Source of the DNA: Thraustochytrium sp. TN22
Lineage: Eukaryota > Sar > Bigyra > Thraustochytrida > Thraustochytriidae
Direction of reading: 5' to 3'
Assembly (NCBI GenBank): GCA_013306675.1
Contig: JABLUY010000026.1
Location: 149,273 to 213,272, forward strand
DNA: 64,000 nucleotides
The position numbers and the translations under genes were made by a program. Below are positions 26,727 to 36,860 of the stretch, one piece after another. The notes beneath the pieces are model-generated. The model did not search any database. It was not told the origin of the DNA and saw only the letters and a program-made list of their open reading frames with translations. Each line of letters begins with the position of its first letter. Positions within the stretch are counted from its first letter, which is position 1.

Positions 26727-27106
26727 GCCGCCCGTCGCCGTGGCCACGTCCTGCTCCTGCTCCTGCTCCTGCTCCTAGGAAGGGAAGCGCTGCGCGTCGA
26801 AGGAGCGGACGAGCGCGCGCGAGCGTGACTGGCGAGGGCGCCGACGCAACTCCTGCCCTGCCCTGGCCGCGAGCGCGAGGCGCGCGTGGATCGGAGTGGG
26901 TGGGATTCGAGTTCAACTTGCGGGTCTGGCGTCTTGGGACCAGAACGATACGGGACCGCGCCGCCGGCGCAAAGCTACTTCCTCGCCATCGACGAGTTGA
27001 CCTCGCGCGCCGAGGCGACGGCAGGCAAGCAGAGCGTCGGGCAGCACTCGAGCCCGAGGTCGAGGTCGAGGTCGAGGTCGAGGTCGAGCCGAAGCCGGAG
27101 CCGCTC
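26727..27106. promoter_or_regulatory. Shared divergent promoter/leader region of the BAHD pair
   Basis: 380 bp between the two outward-facing ATGs. It carries (TCCTGC)n at 26749-26776, just upstream of the left gene, and (GAGGTC)n at 27056-27088, just upstream of the right gene. No transcription-factor site can be named. The assignment as promoter rests on gene orientation only. Confidence 0.5.
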
Positions 27107-28672
27107 ATGACCGGCGGTGAGAGGAGCGCCTTCTGGGTCACGGCGGCAGCGCTGGGCGCCGCCGTCGCCGTCGCGGTCGGTGCGTACGAGCGCGTGCGGC
27201 GAGGCAAGACGCAGAAGGAGGGCAACATGGACGGCGTGCGTGTGGAGGTGGAGCGCTCGAGGCGAGTGCAATGCGCCAAGATGCCGCAGCAGGCGAGCTG
27301 GGAGCTGAGCGAGGTGGACGAGATGACGGCGTCGACGTGGATCCGCTTCGCGTACCGCTTCGAGGGCCTGCTGGATGCCGACGTGATGCAGGAGGGCCTC
27401 GAGAGGCTGCTCGTGCTTCTCCCCGCCGTCGCTGCACGCCTCGATACCACGAGCGACAACGTGCGCTGGCTGCTGAGGCTCGAACGAGACGTGAACGGCG
27501 TGGACTTTGAGGTGGCGCGCGGCGACGCGGGCGGCGCCCGGCGGTTGCCGGACGCGAACTCGGCCGCCGCGGACTGGGAGCGGGCGGGGCTCTTTCTGCC
27601 GCCTAAGCAGGGGGCGCCAGGCCCCGAGGACGCGCTTCTGCTCACGCGCCTCGTGCGCTTCGAGACCGAGGGCGTCTCGTTCGTGAGTGTGCGCATCAAC
27701 CACAGCCTGGGCGACGCGCAGACCTTCGTGGCAGTCATGCAACAATGGTCACAGGCCTGCGCGATGCGCGAGACGCCGGCCGCCCTTGAGGCGCGCAGCC
27801 TGCCCCCGCGCGTATCGCGGCCTCAGGGCGAGACGCCGGCGAACCGAGAGGCGCTCCTGCAGCAGTGGCGCAACGAGATCGGCGGGGAGCCGCCGCTGGC
27901 CACGGCGGGCTTCTACGCAAGCCTCGCCAAGAATATTGCCTGGGCCGCTGCCGCAACGGAGGTGGTTGAGGTGCTCATTCGTGCCGATGGCCTCGGCGAG
28001 CTCAAGCGCACCGTGCAGGCCGAGCTACCCGCGGGGGAGTGGGTTTCATCCTACGAGCTCGCCATGGCGGCCGCGCTCTGTGCCATGCGCGGCGCGGACG
28101 TTGGGCCGGACGGCGCCAAGGACACGCGCCCCGTCGTGCAGTCCTTCAACACACGCAACCGCGTCGCGCGCTACCCGGACGACTACTTTGGCAACGCCGT
28201 CTTCGACGTTCCGCTCGAGGTCGAGATCGACCCGACCTCGATCGCTTCCTCGGCGCACAGTCTGCACTCTGCAGTGCGCGCTGAGCTTGCGCAGGATGGC
28301 GAAAACCTCGTGCGCCGCAAGAACTGGCTCGAGCACGCACGTGTGCTCGGCATGCGCTCCGAAACCAACGTCTTTTACATCATCGGCGACTGCGCCGCCG
28401 GCCGCCAGAATTTTTCCAACACCTGGACTGGCTACGACTGGCTCGGCCTCTCCATGGGCTCCAGCGACCTGCGCACGGCCTCCGCCTTTTGCGTGCCCCC
28501 GCCCTTCAAGATGCTTGGCATCAACATCCTCCTTCCGCGTGCGCCCAACGGCGACACGGCCATGGCGCTCGTCCTCGAGTCCAAGCACGTTGCGCGTTTC
28601 TGGGACTACGTTGACCTGGCCGGTCTCCCCTTTGTACGCCTCCAGCCGAGCGATGCGGCGGCACGATTCTGA
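27107..28672 (+). CDS. BAHD-type HXXXD acyltransferase (membrane-anchored paralog)
   Basis: 521 residues from the ATG at 27107; the ~94 open codons upstream begin with GTG and include a (GAGGTC)n run, so they are treated as leader. Residues about 9-25 (FWVTAAALGAAVAVAVGAY) form a hydrophobic segment followed by basic residues, predicting an N-terminal membrane anchor with the enzyme on the cytosolic side. The neighbour at 25308-26726 lacks this. Catalytic HXXXD is INHSLGDAQT with H199 and D203. DYFGNAVFDVP is shared with the paralog, and the DFGWG equivalent reads YDWLGLSMG. The two proteins align along the whole catalytic region (for example FNTRNRVARYP versus MNTRGRLERYP), so this is an inverted duplication followed by gain or loss of the anchor. 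Substrate unknown. Confidence 0.8.
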   Translation: MTGGERSAFWVTAAALGAAVAVAVGAYERVRRGKTQKEGNMDGVRVEVERSRRVQCAKMPQQASWELSEVDEMTASTWIRFAYRFEGLLDADVMQEGLERLLVLLPAVAARLDTTSDNVRWLLRLERDVNGVDFEVARGDAGGARRLPDANSAAADWERAGLFLPPKQGAPGPEDALLLTRLVRFETEGVSFVSVRINHSLGDAQTFVAVMQQWSQACAMRETPAALEARSLPPRVSRPQGETPANREALLQQWRNEIGGEPPLATAGFYASLAKNIAWAAAATEVVEVLIRADGLGELKRTVQAELPAGEWVSSYELAMAAALCAMRGADVGPDGAKDTRPVVQSFNTRNRVARYPDDYFGNAVFDVPLEVEIDPTSIASSAHSLHSAVRAELAQDGENLVRRKNWLEHARVLGMRSETNVFYIIGDCAAGRQNFSNTWTGYDWLGLSMGSSDLRTASAFCVPPPFKMLGINILLPRAPNGDTAMALVLESKHVARFWDYVDLAGLPFVRLQPSDAAARF

Positions 28673-29164
28673 TCCCCGTGCCGTCAAGACAGATGACTTT
28701 ACTTTCCGACTTCGGCCCGTGCAACGCTCTCTCCCGGAGTGAGGTCTCTCATCACGAGGAATGGCAAATTGCGTTCCCCTTGCCTTGTCCTAGCTTTTGC
28801 GAAGAACGTATCGTGGGGCGAGGCGTTCAAGTTCTCTTGGAGGCCCTCGCCGGCCCTCGCCACGATCGTGTTCACGACGGCGAAACGAACCATCGCGAGC
28901 GACATGTGCAGTGCTGCGCCTTGCTTGATGGTGCCTGCGCGAATCAGGCCGCCTTGACAGTGAGTGGGTCTCGTCACTGGTGGTGGTGACGGCGGCGTGC
29001 GGTGGCGGCGTTCTCCTGCGTTTTCGTTCTCTTCCTGCGGTTCCCGGCCCCGGGCCGTCGTCACGGTCCTCCATACCGACCAAGCCAGGGCGAGCACGTA
29101 CAGCGCGGTCTGAGGCAGAACCCGAACTCTGCTGCGCTCTCGCGGCGCGCGCGAGGGAGAGGCC
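28673..29164. other. Spacer, no gene seen
   Basis: Short frames without domains between the BAHD gene's stop and the first exon of the ROCO gene. Presumably the ROCO promoter. Confidence 0.5.
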
Positions 29165-32100
29165 ATGGCGGACCGCGTCGCGCTCGCTGCCGCAGACCTG
29201 GCGCGCGGCGAGACCGTGCTGAGGTAGGTCCCAGGCCGTCGGCGCCCGCGAGACGACCGCGAGACCAGGTCCGGGTGGTACTACCTGAGGTATTCTTCTT
29301 GTCAGCTGGCTGGCGAGGACAAGAGCGAGCGTGACTGATGATAGAGACGCAGCCTGAACTCGAGCGGTATTGGCCCAGACGACGCGCAGACACTAGCGGA
29401 AGCCATCCAGGGGAACGAGACCCTCGTCAAGCTCATGTGCGTGGAGAAGAAAACAGGACGGCTGGCATCTTTTGGATGATCACGTTGAACTTGCGGGGAG
29501 GTGATAGGGAGACTGACACAATGGACAGCCTCGACCACAACCTGATCGGCGACGAGGGCGTGGAGGCGCTCGCAAGCGTCCTAGAAGGAAACACGTCTCT
29601 CAGGTCGCTCAAGTACGTGTCTGTCTTGGCGCGCGAGAGCATGCGCATGACCCCCTGACCTTCGCGCGGCTGCAGTCTCTACCGCAATAACATCAGCTCG
29701 CGCGGTGCAGAAGCCGTGGCGAGGCTATTGACGCAGAACAGCACGCTCACTCGGCTCATGTACGTCTTCGACCGCACTTCGCACGTGTCCATCGCCAGCA
29801 GGGCTCGCTGACGTACCGCCCACACAGCTTGAGTGCGAATGCGATCGGCGATGCCGGCGTGCAGGCCCTGGCGGCGGCTCTGGGCATCAACCGCTCCTTA
29901 GTGACCCTCAAGTACGTGAGTCGGGCTCAATGCATGCTCGTCGCCCAGGCGTCTGACCGACTCATGTATTTCACTCACACAAAGGCTTGCCACCGCGGGA
30001 TTTGGCGCGAGCGGCGCCCATGCGATCGCCGAACTGCTTCGGGCCCGGTGCAGCCTGGCCCTGCTCGACCTCAAGGACAACGACTTGGGCGACGATGGGG
30101 CAGCGGCGATCGCCAGGGGCCTGGAGGCGAACGCGCAGGTGGTCTTGCTTGTGCTCTCCTACACGTCAATGGGCGACGCGGGCGCCACGGCGCTGGCGGA
30201 GACCCTAGGGCGAAGCTCGGCGTCCGTGCTCGGCACCTTGCTGCTCGACCACAACCACATCGGGCCGGCCGGGGCAGAGATGCTTGCGGGAGCTCTCATG
30301 ACGAACGTCATGATCGCAGAGCTGGACCTCAGCCGAAACGTGCTCGGGGACGCCGGCGCGGAGAAGCTGGCGCAGGCGCTCATGATGAACGCGACCCTCC
30401 TCTCGCTGAACCTGGATGCCAACGACGTGGGCGACAGCGGCGCGCGGGCGCTGGCCACGGGGCTGGCGCAGAACCAGACGCTCCGCGTATTGTCGCTGCA
30501 GCGCAATTCAATTGGAGACACGGGCGCGCAGGCGCTGGCAGACATTTTGCCGGGCAACACGGCGCTCACCGCCCTGATGCTCTCCCTGAACGACATCAGC
30601 GCCAGGGGCGCGCAGGCGCTGGCCGACGCGCTCGAGCGCAACGCTAGCCTGCAGAAGCTCGGCATCCCCGAGCACGAGCTCCCGCAGGATGTGGTAGCTC
30701 GCATCGGAGACCGGCTCAAGGCAGCACGTGAGCAAGTGTCGACCTTCGCGCAGGGCGCCATGAGGTCTCTGGAGGCAAACCAGACGGTGCGCTGGGGCCG
30801 CGCCAAGCTCATGGTGGTTGGACCGAGCGGTGCAGGCAAGTCCTCGACGATTAGGACGCTCCTGGACCAGCCCGTGGTGCTGCGGCATGAGTCCACCATC
30901 GGTGTTGACCTCAAGCTCATGCGCACGCAGGACTGGACCGAGCAGCCCCGTGCCGACACCGCCGACCTGGGCGAGCTGCTCACGAAGCGGTCCATGCGCA
31001 GATCGAGCTTGGGCGAGAATGCCTCGCGCATCCTGCGCATCTCGCGGCGATCCATGCGGGCCGCCAGCAACCATGACCAGCAGGGGTTGGTCCGGACACA
31101 GGAGGCGCAGGAGGCGCAGGAGGCGCAGGAGACGCAGCCGCGCCTCAAAGTCGAGGAGAAGGAGGTGGCCAAGGCGTACAGCGCGACACTGCGCCAGCGC
31201 ATCCAAGAGCAGCAGGCTCGCGGCGTGGAGAAGGACGTGAGTTTCACCATCTGGGACTACGGCGGCCAGGAGGTGTTCTACGCGCTACACCACCTGTTTT
31301 TGACGCAGTATGGCGTCTATGTGGTGGTCTTTGACATGCGCGAGGTCCTTGGCAAGGAGCGCTTCAAGCAGGCCGCTCGCGCGCAGCTGGCGTCGCGCGA
31401 GGACGCCCTGGCCACCCTCGCGTTTTGGCTCAACTCGATCCGTCTGCACGCGCCTGGGGTCGACGTGGCCCTCGTCGGCAGCTTCCTGGACCAGGTCCCA
31501 GATCCCGAGCAGCACCGTGAGATCCAAGACGTCTTGGAGCACAGCGTGCTCATTCCGGCTGGGACCCTCCGCGTGCTGCGCAACCGCGCCGAGAGCCTGC
31601 ATTTCTTCCCGCTCAACAACGTGAGCCGCGGTGAACGCAGCCCGTCGCAAAAACCAGGGCTTTGGTCGCGCTTCTTCACGCGCGGGCCGCTCGAGGCAGC
31701 CGCCGCCACTGGCGCGCGCGTGCTGCGCCTCCGCGAGGAGCTCACTCGCGCCGTCGCGAACCGGCCCTTCGTGACCCAGGAGGTACCGCTCCGCTGGTCC
31801 ATGTGCCTGGAGCGCATGCTGGCGCGGCCCGGGCGCACGTTCATATCACTCGATAGCGTGCGCGAGCTTGCGCAGACGACCTGCGGCATCAGTGAGGAGC
31901 AGGTGCCGGAGATGCTCAGCTTTATGCATGAGCTGGGCGTGCTCGTGCACTTGACGGGCACCCCACGTCTGGCCAGCATGGTGGTGACCCGCCCGCAGTG
32001 GCTGCTCACGCACCTGTCGCGCGTCATTTGCGACCCGGCGCACATGGACTCGCTCAGGCGGTCGCTCCTCTTTGGGGACGTGGAATTCCCGCACAACCTC

Positions 32101-33312
32101 GAGGAGGACCTCGCGACGTGGGCGTCGCGCGGCGTGGCGAGCCGCGCGCTTTTGGAGTGGTTGTGGCGCGGCGAGCACGTGGACTACTTCGTGGACCTTA
32201 TGGAGGACATGCTTCTGGCGTGCCCGAGCCCGTGGATCGGGAGCCCCGAGCACGGCGACCGCGAGGGCGCGCTCCTCATTCCGAGTCTGCTGGCGCCAGC
32301 ATCTGAGGCTACGCGGGAGGACGCGCGCGAAGACTTTGCGAGCAGCGCGCTGGCCTTCGTGGACCTCGACTTTCTGCCTGCGGGCGTCTTCCAGCGTCTT
32401 GTGGCGAGCCTGGTCGGTGCCTACCCGGGGCTCGTGCGCGTGGACTCCGTGGCCGCGGACGCGGCGCGCCTCGAGCTTCGCGGCATGCAGGCGTACCTGG
32501 AGGCAGACGGCACGCGCATCACAGCGCGCATGGCTAGCCGTGGCGTGGTGGGCAGCCTCGCCGACCACGCTGGCGTTCTCCTGGGCCGCTTGCGTGAGAT
32601 CGACGCGGGTTTTATGCACGGCAGGCTGCGGCCGCGGCTCTTTGTGAGTTGCGATGGAACGCCGGCGAAGCAGTCGTGCGTGTCGTTTGAGACACTCGCG
32701 TCCGCCCCGTCCGATGGCGGCCTTGCTTCCCTCGCCAAGACACCACTCCAGCTCGACGCCTTTGCAGTTTGGGTCGCGAATGCCGAGCAGGCAGCAGAGG
32801 TGAGTCGTTCGGCCCTGAGCGAGGACCCGCAGCCGTTCGACGTCTTCCTCTCGCATGCGTGGGGCGCGGACCACGCCACGCACGAGCTCGTGGTGCGCAT
32901 CGCGGACGCGCTGGAGCGCCACCACGGCGTCGTGAGCTGGCTCGACGAGCGCGAGCTGCGCGGCGACGTGATGCGTTCCATGGCGCAGGGCGTCGAACGC
33001 TCTGCCGTCAGCGTTGTCTTCGTCACGCGTGAGTACATGGACAAGGTCAACACTGTTGATCACGAAGACGACAATTGCCGCGCGGAATTTGAGTACATTC
33101 GCAAACGGCACAAGCTTGCGCGCATGGTGCCGGTCGTCATCGACCCGTCCATGACCGACACGGACGAGTGGATTGGCAACTTTGGCATTTGCTGGGGGCT
33201 CAACCCATTCTACGTGCCCATGTTGCGTGGGGGCAACCCTCAAGAAGTTGCCGACCTCGCTCACCGCATCCGGCACACCTTGCGTACCGCCTTTGCCTTT
33301 CATCATGATTGA
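29165..33312 (+). CDS. LRR-Roc-COR-TIR (ROCO family) protein, six exons
   Basis: I place exons at 29165-29223, 29353-29436, 29529-29612, 29676-29759, 29828-29911 and 29985-33312. All five introns are GT...AG (donors GTAGGT, GTGCGT, GTACGT x3), all phase 2. Exons 2-5 are each 84 nt, one 28-residue ribonuclease-inhibitor-type LRR apiece (for example DHNLIGDEGVEALASVLEGN). The joined frame encodes 1,240 residues. LRRs continue to about residue 365. A Roc GTPase follows: P-loop GPSGAGKS (K417) and DYGGQE (556-561), the Roc form of DxxG. A COR-like region covers about 720-1000 (HELGVLVHLTG, VVTRPQWLLTHL). The C-terminus is a TIR domain from about 1082: DVFLSHAWG, VVSWLDEREL, SVVFVTREYM. The position usually held by the NADase glutamate appears to be Ser or Met, favouring a scaffold role. 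Probably a cytosolic signalling receptor; the ligand is unknown. Confidence 0.87.
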
Positions 33313-33633
33313 CAGCGCGAGATGACGTCTTCCTCGGCCTTGTCCGTGCCCTACGTCATGAACGATGAGGAAGAGAGAGCGAGAGAGAAGAAAGAAGCTT
33401 TGTACAATTCGAATACAAGGACTGCTTGGAGCGAGCGACTTTGCTGGCCGGTCAGTGACGTCGCTGTTCTCGTCCTTGTTGGTGTTCTGCCGTTCTCGTC
33501 CTTGTTGTGGTCTCTCCGGCGCGATTCTCGTCCTTGTCAGTTCTAATTAAGTTCAGACGCGCTACGTCCTACATGACTGGCTCGAGCTAGCTAGCTGGCT
33601 TTCTCAAGCGAGCTACTGGAACAAAGCTAGCTC
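33313..33633. other. Convergent 3' spacer, no gene seen
   Basis: 321 bp between the ROCO stop and the stop of the first MOB gene. AT-richer than the flanking genes, with GAGCTAGCTAGCTGGC-type repeats at about 33585-33625. Confidence 0.5.
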
Positions 33634-34353
33634 TCAGTGGAAGGCATGGGGATCCTCGCCGTCGTCCTCGCCGTCGTATCCGTCGTCCTCAAAGCGTGTC
33701 CGCCAGCGCTGCACCGGGCCTTCCAGCGCGAGGAGCTCGTTCTCGTCCGGCAAAACCTCATTCTCAAGGCCAAAGTACACAAAGTGCTTGCCGAAGGTGT
33801 TGAGCGCCTCGCCCCAGCCCATGTCCGAAAGCAGCCTGTGGTGGTGATGGTAGATGATGGCGTACACGCGGAAGAGCCGCTTGAAGATGCGCTTCACATG
33901 CACCGCTTTGAAGTCGTCCGGGAAGGGGAGGTCTACGTCCTCCGGAAAAATGTCCGGGTCCGCGATGGTGGCCCCGACCCAGTCTAGCACATAGTCCACG
34001 TACTCGGGTGACGATACGCGGATGGACCGCCCGCTCTCCTTGTCCCTGCGGCGGTATTCGAAGTTGGGCGGGAACCCTTCGCCGACGTGCGGGAACTTGG
34101 CCTGGTGCACCACGTCCACGGTGCTGTAGAAGATCGTCAGCTCATCGAAGAAGTCCGCTGTAGTCGCCGCGAGGAACTCGTCCTCGTCCTCCTCGAAGGG
34201 CAACTCCACAATCCGGCGCAGGTTGCCAACGCCCAGCGTCCGCTGCGACACGCTCGACAGCGTCGCACCGCGCCGGAACGTCCTGGGCCTCTGGACGAGC
34301 GTTGCGTGCGACGCAAAGTCGCGCGGGGCCCTGGCCGATCGGGACGAGCGCAT
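33634..34353 (-). CDS. MOB kinase-activator protein, copy A
   Basis: 239 residues, ATG at 34353. MOB/phocein proteins bind and activate NDR/LATS kinases in Hippo and mitotic-exit signalling. Family landmarks: RTLGVGNLRRIVELP, then ADFFDELTIFYSTV, then VSSPEYVDYVLDWV, then FKRLFRVYAIIYHHHH and FGKHFVYFGLE. The basic triad that binds phospho-threonine on Hippo kinases is kept (KRLFR; K153, R154 and R157 of human MOB1A). The structural zinc ligands are not: the place of C79-x4-C84 reads VHQAKF, and H161 is Ile. The tail (FEDDGYDGEDDGED) is unusually acidic. First of four tandem, same-strand copies. Confidence 0.88.
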   Translation of the reverse strand: MRSSRSARAPRDFASHATLVQRPRTFRRGATLSSVSQRTLGVGNLRRIVELPFEEDEDEFLAATTADFFDELTIFYSTVDVVHQAKFPHVGEGFPPNFEYRRRDKESGRSIRVSSPEYVDYVLDWVGATIADPDIFPEDVDLPFPDDFKAVHVKRIFKRLFRVYAIIYHHHHRLLSDMGWGEALNTFGKHFVYFGLENEVLPDENELLALEGPVQRWRTRFEDDGYDGEDDGEDPHAFH

Positions 34354-34874
34354 CGCTCTCTGCGGCGCCGCTGCAGAGCCCAGCCACCGCCCGCCCGCCT
34401 GCGCTGATTGTCCTTTGCACGCGGCCTCTGCACGGCTTCGCGGCCTTTTGGCTTTGCACGGCTTTGCACGACGGAATTTGCGGTTCCACGGACCCGGCCG
34501 GGCTTCAAGTTGGCTACGGAGAACCCGTCACGTATCCCGGTGTCGCAGCCGGAATGGGGAAGCTCAAGGGGGAGGGGAGAACGCGCCAGTGGTGGGCGCC
34601 CAAGGCCGGTGCGACGCCGCAGATCGGCGGCCTGTGCATAGAGCAATCTCAGGCTTTCCTTCACCGTACCGGTGGTACCATGGTACCAGCGTCGCGAGTA
34701 TCACGGGCAGAACTCCGATTGTCCGTGCTGGCAAGTGACAAGCTCGAGGCTACAATCTGTCCCGGCCTAGCCTGGCGACGTTCGCGAAAGGAAACGATAA
34801 AATTTCATGAATGACGTGTGCTGGCCGGCTGGCTCGCCACCGGGCGCTCGCGGTGAGGTTTAACATATGCTCAA

Positions 34875-35564
34875 TCAGGACTCCTCCTCGTACAGGCTCT
34901 TCATGCGCTTGACAGGACCCTCGAGCGCCAGGAGCTCCTGTTCGGGCGGGAGGACGTCGCACTCCAGGCCGAAGAAGATGAAGTGCTTGAAGCAGGTGTT
35001 CAGGTGCGCGACCTTCTCGAGGCTTTCGATCTCAGTAAGGAGGCTGTGGTAGAGAATGGCGAAGATGCGGAAGAACTTTTTGAAAATGTCGCGCACATAC
35101 TCGACGAAGTTGTCCGGGAAGGGCTGGTCCTCGTCCACGGGGAAGATGTCCTGGTTGTCGATCTGGTCCTCGGCCCAGGTAAGCGCGTAGTCAACGTATT
35201 CGGGCGCGGAGACGCGCACAGCCTTGTCGGCGCTGCTGTCGGCCCAGCGGTACTCGAAGCCGGGCGGGAAGCCTTCGCCGACCTTGGTGAAGCGCTCCGT
35301 CGCGCTCTCGGCGACCATGCCGTAGAGTTCCGCCAGCTCGTTCCAGAACTCCACCGTGTTGGCGGCCAGCCAGTCGTCAAAGTCCTCGCCCTCCGGCTGG
35401 CGCACGGCCTGTCGGACGTCGCCATGGCCCAGCGTGAGCATCGTGATGCGCATCAGGTTGGCGCCCTTGGCCGTCTTCTGCGCCTTGCGATGGTGCAGGC
35501 TCGCCTGCTCCGTCGCCTTGTCCTCATCCTTGTCCTTCTTCTTCCGAAACATTTCCTTGTACAT
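34875..35564 (-). CDS. MOB kinase-activator protein, copy B
   Basis: The frame is open to 36035 but starts there with TTG and runs through Arg/Ala-rich repeats. The ATG at 35564 (MYKEMFRKKK) gives 229 residues, matching the other copies. MOB landmarks: MLTLGHGDVRQAV, NTVEFWNELAELYG, FEYRWADS, VSAPEYVDYALTW, AHLNTCFKHFIFFGLE and LALEGPVKRM. Of the phospho-peptide triad, FKKFFR keeps basic residues. All four zinc ligands are lost: the Cys pair reads S-ATER-F, and the YHSLLTE segment lacks both histidines. The most divergent at the zinc site of the four copies. Confidence 0.88.
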   Translation of the reverse strand: MYKEMFRKKKDKDEDKATEQASLHHRKAQKTAKGANLMRITMLTLGHGDVRQAVRQPEGEDFDDWLAANTVEFWNELAELYGMVAESATERFTKVGEGFPPGFEYRWADSSADKAVRVSAPEYVDYALTWAEDQIDNQDIFPVDEDQPFPDNFVEYVRDIFKKFFRIFAILYHSLLTEIESLEKVAHLNTCFKHFIFFGLECDVLPPEQELLALEGPVKRMKSLYEEES

Positions 35565-36158
35565 CTTGCCGCCCTCCGCCGCCGCCGCCGCGCCCCGCGC
35601 GTATGAGCTCTCCGGCAAGATAGCGCGCTGCGGAGAGCCGAGATGCACGAGCACGTGTGCGCGTGCGCCACGCGCCACCGCTCGCGCCCTGCCCTGCGCG
35701 CCGCCGCCGTGCGCGGTGCGGAGCAGACCAGAGCGGAGCCGCGCCGCGCCGCGCCGCGCCGCGCTCAGCCGCGCCGCCCCCCCTCGCCGCCGCGCTCGCC
35801 GCCGCGCTCGCCGCCGTCCGAGTTGCGCGTCTGGAGGGCACGCGCGCACGCTGGCACGCAGCACGTGCGGTACGAGCAGGAGCAGGAGCAGGCGCAGGCG
35901 CAGGCGCAGGCGCTGGGCGAGCTGGAGGGCGCGGAGAGGGAGAGCGCGGCCACGCTCGAGCGAGACGGCCGTCGCGGCAAGACCTAGAAGGAGGGCAAGG
36001 CGCGGCGGTAATGTCTGACTTTGGAATAAAATCAACCTTAGGCCTGGTGGGCGTCGTCGGCCCGGGCGAGTTCAATGGACGTGCAGGCGACCGTGACAGC
36101 GGTTCGGCGCTTGTCGTGGCGTGAACCGCGAGTTCGGGACTATAAGCTTGGAGGCTGG
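35565..36158. other. Spacer between MOB copies B and C
   Basis: Low-complexity GCC/GCG repeats (for example GCCGCGCCGCGC at about 35738-35765) and GAGCAGGAGCAGG/CGCAGG repeats at about 35875-35915. Frames in both directions are repeat-driven, with no domain. Likely the leader of copy B and the 3' end of copy C. Confidence 0.5.
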
Positions 36159-36860
36159 CTACGGGAGATCGTCGACTTCGTCGCCTTGCTCGCGGTAACA
36201 TGTGCGCATGCAAGCCACCGGACCTTCAAGCGCGAGGAGGTCGGCGTCGTCAGGGGTGAGGTCGAGCTCGAAGAGGAAGAACATGAGGTGCTTGAAGGAC
36301 GTGTTGAGGTGTGCTACGGCACCCTACTCTTCCATGACGTGAAAATGGTGGTGGTACATGATGGCGAAGACGCGAAAGAGCTTTCTGAAGATGTCTCGTG
36401 CGTAGTCGTTGAAGTGTTCAGGGAACGACATGCTGTCCAAAATGGGGAAGATCTCTTCATTGTCGATCTGGTCCTCGACCCAGGTCAGGGCGGAATCGAC
36501 GTACTCGGGCGACGACACGCGCAGGGCCTTGGAGCCGGGGGACTCGGCCCAGCGGTACTCGAAGTTGGGCGGGAAGCCGTCGCCGGGCTTGGTGAAGCGT
36601 TCGGCGTCGCTGACACACAAACTGTAGAGAAGTTCTACCTCATTGAAGAAGACGATCGTCTGTGAAGCAATCCACTCATTTCTCTCTTCGCCTTCCGGGA
36701 TCATGACTGCGCGGCGCAGGTTTCCGCTTCCGAGGGTACGCTTGGTAAGGTTTGAGAGCATTTCCCGCTTCTCCGTGGGTTGAGCCTTGTGCTTTGGAGC
36801 GCGCGGCGCTCTGGCCGAGGTGGCGTCCTTCTGGCTGCGGATAAGCTTCCGAAACAGCAT
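36159..36860 (-). pseudogene. MOB kinase-activator, copy C, interrupted by an in-frame TAG
   Basis: From the ATG at 36860 the frame runs MLFRKLIRSQK, through RTLGSGNLRRAVMIPEGEE and FRKLFRVFAIMYHHHFHVMEE, to a TAG at 36326-36324 after 178 residues. Past that stop the same frame continues without further damage for 54 codons, giving AHLNTSFKHLMFF, then LLALEGPV, then GDEVDDLP and a TAG at 36161-36159. The tail is the missing MOB C-terminus and matches copy D (AHLNTCFKHFLFF, GDEIDDLL). The internal TAG takes the place of a Leu codon in copy D, so a single TTG-to-TAG change would explain it. TAG is a genuine terminator elsewhere in the window, so codon reassignment is unlikely. It could be a young pseudogene, a read-through product or a sequencing error. 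Zinc Cys ligands and the first His are absent, as in its siblings. Confidence 0.8.

Noticed and set aside
26530-27738. 402-residue minus-strand frame
   Set aside because: Antisense to the right BAHD gene and overlapping the left gene in another phase. Ser/Arg-rich without motifs.
36159-36860. Alternative genetic code with TAG as sense codon
   Set aside because: Several intact genes here end in TAG (for example the triphosphatase gene at 4546-4548), and only one MOB copy has an internal TAG.
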